Shown: positions 6,014 through 6,970 of the stretch, piece after piece
Layout of the letters: each line of letters starts with the position of its first letter
Numbering within the stretch: position 1 is the stretch's first letter
Assembly (NCBI GenBank): GCA_028277515.1
Contig: JANQGC010000156.1
Coordinates: forward strand, 1-6,970
Length of the DNA stretch: 6,970 nucleotides
Reading direction: 5' to 3'
Source of the DNA: Anaerolineae bacterium
Lineage (GTDB): Bacteria > Chloroflexota > Anaerolineae > Promineifilales > Promineifilaceae
Translations under genes and position numbers: made by a program
The notes under the pieces: generated by a model
What the model saw: the letters and a program-made list of their open reading frames with translations, nothing else
What the model was told of the DNA's origin: nothing
The model's database searches: none

Positions 6014-6472
6014 GCGGCCACTCATCACATCCCCGGGGGAAAGCCGGCGCTTTATGTCGAGGTCATGACCCGCAGCATGCAGCGTCATCAAAAAGGCATT
6101 CGGGAGGCAATTCAGGAGGGGGAGGGAGACTTGAAGGCTCAGCTACACCATATCGCCGCCTGGCTGATCAATCAGCCGCCGCTGGATATCGTGCGCCTGA
6201 CCAACAGCGATTTTCCGGCTATTCCTCCTGAAGACGCCGCAAGGCTAAGCTTTTTGGCCCATGACTCCACATTAATGCCCATCATGTTGGTCCTCGAAGC
6301 TGCTCAAGCGCGCGGCGAGATCGATCATCCCCACCTGGGCAACATCGCCGGAGGCATCTTCTCAGCCATTGAAGGGTTACACTCCATCCCGGATGAGTAT
6401 GTCATCGAAAGCCGCCAGGCTATGGCCGATGAGCTGATTGATATTTTTATTCGGGGCTTGACCCCAGATTAA
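6014..6472 (+). pseudogene. TetR-family regulator lacking its DNA-binding N-terminus
   Basis: From 6014 the open frame reads THHIPGGKPALYVEV and then about 135 residues of mostly helical sequence, ending ARGEIDHPHLGNIAGGIFSAIEGLHS...IDIFIRGL. Intact TetR proteins end their DNA-binding domain with a motif like LYHHFPGGKEALY, so this frame begins just at that point and keeps the entire ligand-binding and dimerisation domain. About 45-50 residues (helices 1-3, including the recognition helix) are missing. An in-frame TAG at 6011-6013, immediately after the permease TAA, closes the frame upstream. The first in-frame ATG (6065) has only a poorly spaced GAGG. Without the missing part it could not bind an operator, so I call it a relic. 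A translated regulator-like fragment of 135 residues remains possible, as the remaining frame has no internal stop. Confidence 0.75.
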
Positions 6473-6663
6473 CCCATTATTTAGTGTAAAATCGAATCCA
6501 ATAATCCACCGCCAATCCATCGCTCGTTCATAGTTAAATAGTGAAGATCAAATGCAGGACTGGATGGCTCGCAAAAACAGCACCTATGTAGCCATGCTGG
6601 ACCGATTTGGGCCTGACCATGCCCACCCGTGTCAGCCTGCGTGAATGTTCTTTTGTTGCCCCA
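6473..6663. other. 191-bp gap between convergent genes
   Basis: This region separates the tetR relic from the META-domain gene. I see no terminator with a T-run on either strand. One open frame of 30 codons (6552-6644, plus strand, starting MQDWMARKNSTYVAMLDRFG) has a protein-like composition but no good ribosome-binding site. It may be a chance frame or a remnant of a lost gene. Confidence 0.4.
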
Positions 6664-6970
6664 CTACGGTATTTGGTCAGCCAGGACAGCATTTTGGCCG
6701 GCGGCATTACGCATTTCCAACCTGCTGCCGTCCAATTGGAAAGTAACTGCGGATTGTAGAGCGCGCAAGAAATCAGCTTCCTGCTCCATGACACCTTCCG
6801 GCTCATCACAGAATATTTGACTTCTTCCGGCCGGGCCAATATCAATGCTGCCGCCATTTACGCTGTAAGAGGCAAAGTAATTATTACATCCGGCGTTTCC
6901 AGTGACCTGGCCATCGGCCGAAAATTCCATCGTAATTCGCGAATCAGGAATTAAGGAAACAAAGCCATCC
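6664..6970 (-). CDS. META-domain (HslJ-like, DUF306) protein, C-terminal part running off the right edge
   Basis: The visible 101 residues carry a META domain: ITMEFSADGQVTGNAGCNNYFASY matches the family's dGxvsGxaGCNxYxgxY core. IFCDEPEGVMEQEADFLRAL follows, with the second conserved Cys and the typical E.E..fl.aL helix, and then LDGSRLEMRNAAGQNAVL. META domains are found in secreted or envelope proteins such as HslJ, which in E. coli is linked to novobiocin resistance; the exact function is unknown. The frame stays open to the window edge (DGFVSLIPDSR precedes the ATG at 6930), so that ATG is internal and the true start, with any signal peptide or extra META copy, lies outside. It is convergent with the transporter operon and probably unrelated to it. 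Confidence 0.85.
   Translation of the reverse strand, partial: DGFVSLIPDSRITMEFSADGQVTGNAGCNNYFASYSVNGGSIDIGPAGRSQIFCDEPEGVMEQEADFLRALQSAVTFQLDGSRLEMRNAAGQNAVLADQIP

Noticed and set aside
6040..6053. AAAGC-CGGC-GCTTT hairpin after the second permease as a possible terminator
   Set aside because: The stem is only 5 bp, no T-run follows, and it lies within the tetR remnant coding sequence.
6608..6623. GGGC...GCCC short inverted repeat as a terminator for the convergent genes
   Set aside because: The stem is four base pairs with an 8-base loop and no T-run, so it is likely chance.
1..6970. CRISPR array, phage defence system or insertion sequence
   Set aside because: No spaced repeats, transposase, terminal inverted repeats or defence-gene motifs were seen; the only short repeats are the operator pairs.

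Overview
This window looks like part of a chromosome from a Chloroflexota bacterium (Anaerolineae- or Caldilineae-like). That assignment is an inference from protein style, not from a marker gene. The clues are the lipoprotein solute-binding protein with a long acidic Glu/Ala/Pro linker after the lipobox, the LacI regulator, the URO-D-like protein, and a G+C content near 50%. No rRNA, tRNA, CRISPR array, transposase or phage gene is visible.

Layout. Positions 1-2190 hold a minus-strand run read leftward: a LacI-family repressor (2190-1162), a uroporphyrinogen-decarboxylase-superfamily protein (1142-123), and the first 35 codons of a probable galactokinase that runs off the left edge (107-1). 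The repressor and URO-D genes are 19 bases apart, and the URO-D stop is 15 bases from the kinase GTG, so they look like one operon. Positions 2191-2743 form a divergent control region. A plus-strand run follows: an ABC sugar-binding lipoprotein (2744-4120), a 13-bp intercistronic hairpin, and two CUT1-type permeases (4229-5155 and 5180-6010). No ATPase is present, so the transporter probably uses a shared MsmX/UgpC-type ATPase encoded elsewhere.

The control region is the clearest regulatory story. Each divergent promoter has a consensus TTGACA -35 element and, just downstream of its -10, a pair of LacI-type operator half-palindromes with centres 13 bp apart. The two pairs are inverted copies of each other, matching 20 of 21 bases, with a 300-bp offset. 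This suggests that the LacI protein controls both its own operon and the transporter, responding to a sugar or derivative brought in by the transporter. The galactokinase start suggests galactose or a galactoside. The transporter transcript has a leader of about 200 bases that contains a 15-codon ORF with a very strong ribosome-binding site.

Right end. Immediately after the second permease stop codon lies a TetR-family regulator that has lost its DNA-binding N-terminus (6014-6472), which points to a deletion or recombination junction. A convergent META-domain protein (6970-6664) runs off the right edge.

The main open question is the job of the URO-D-like protein. It lacks the HemE signature and also the cysteines expected of zinc-dependent corrinoid methyltransferases, yet it sits inside a sugar-uptake regulon.
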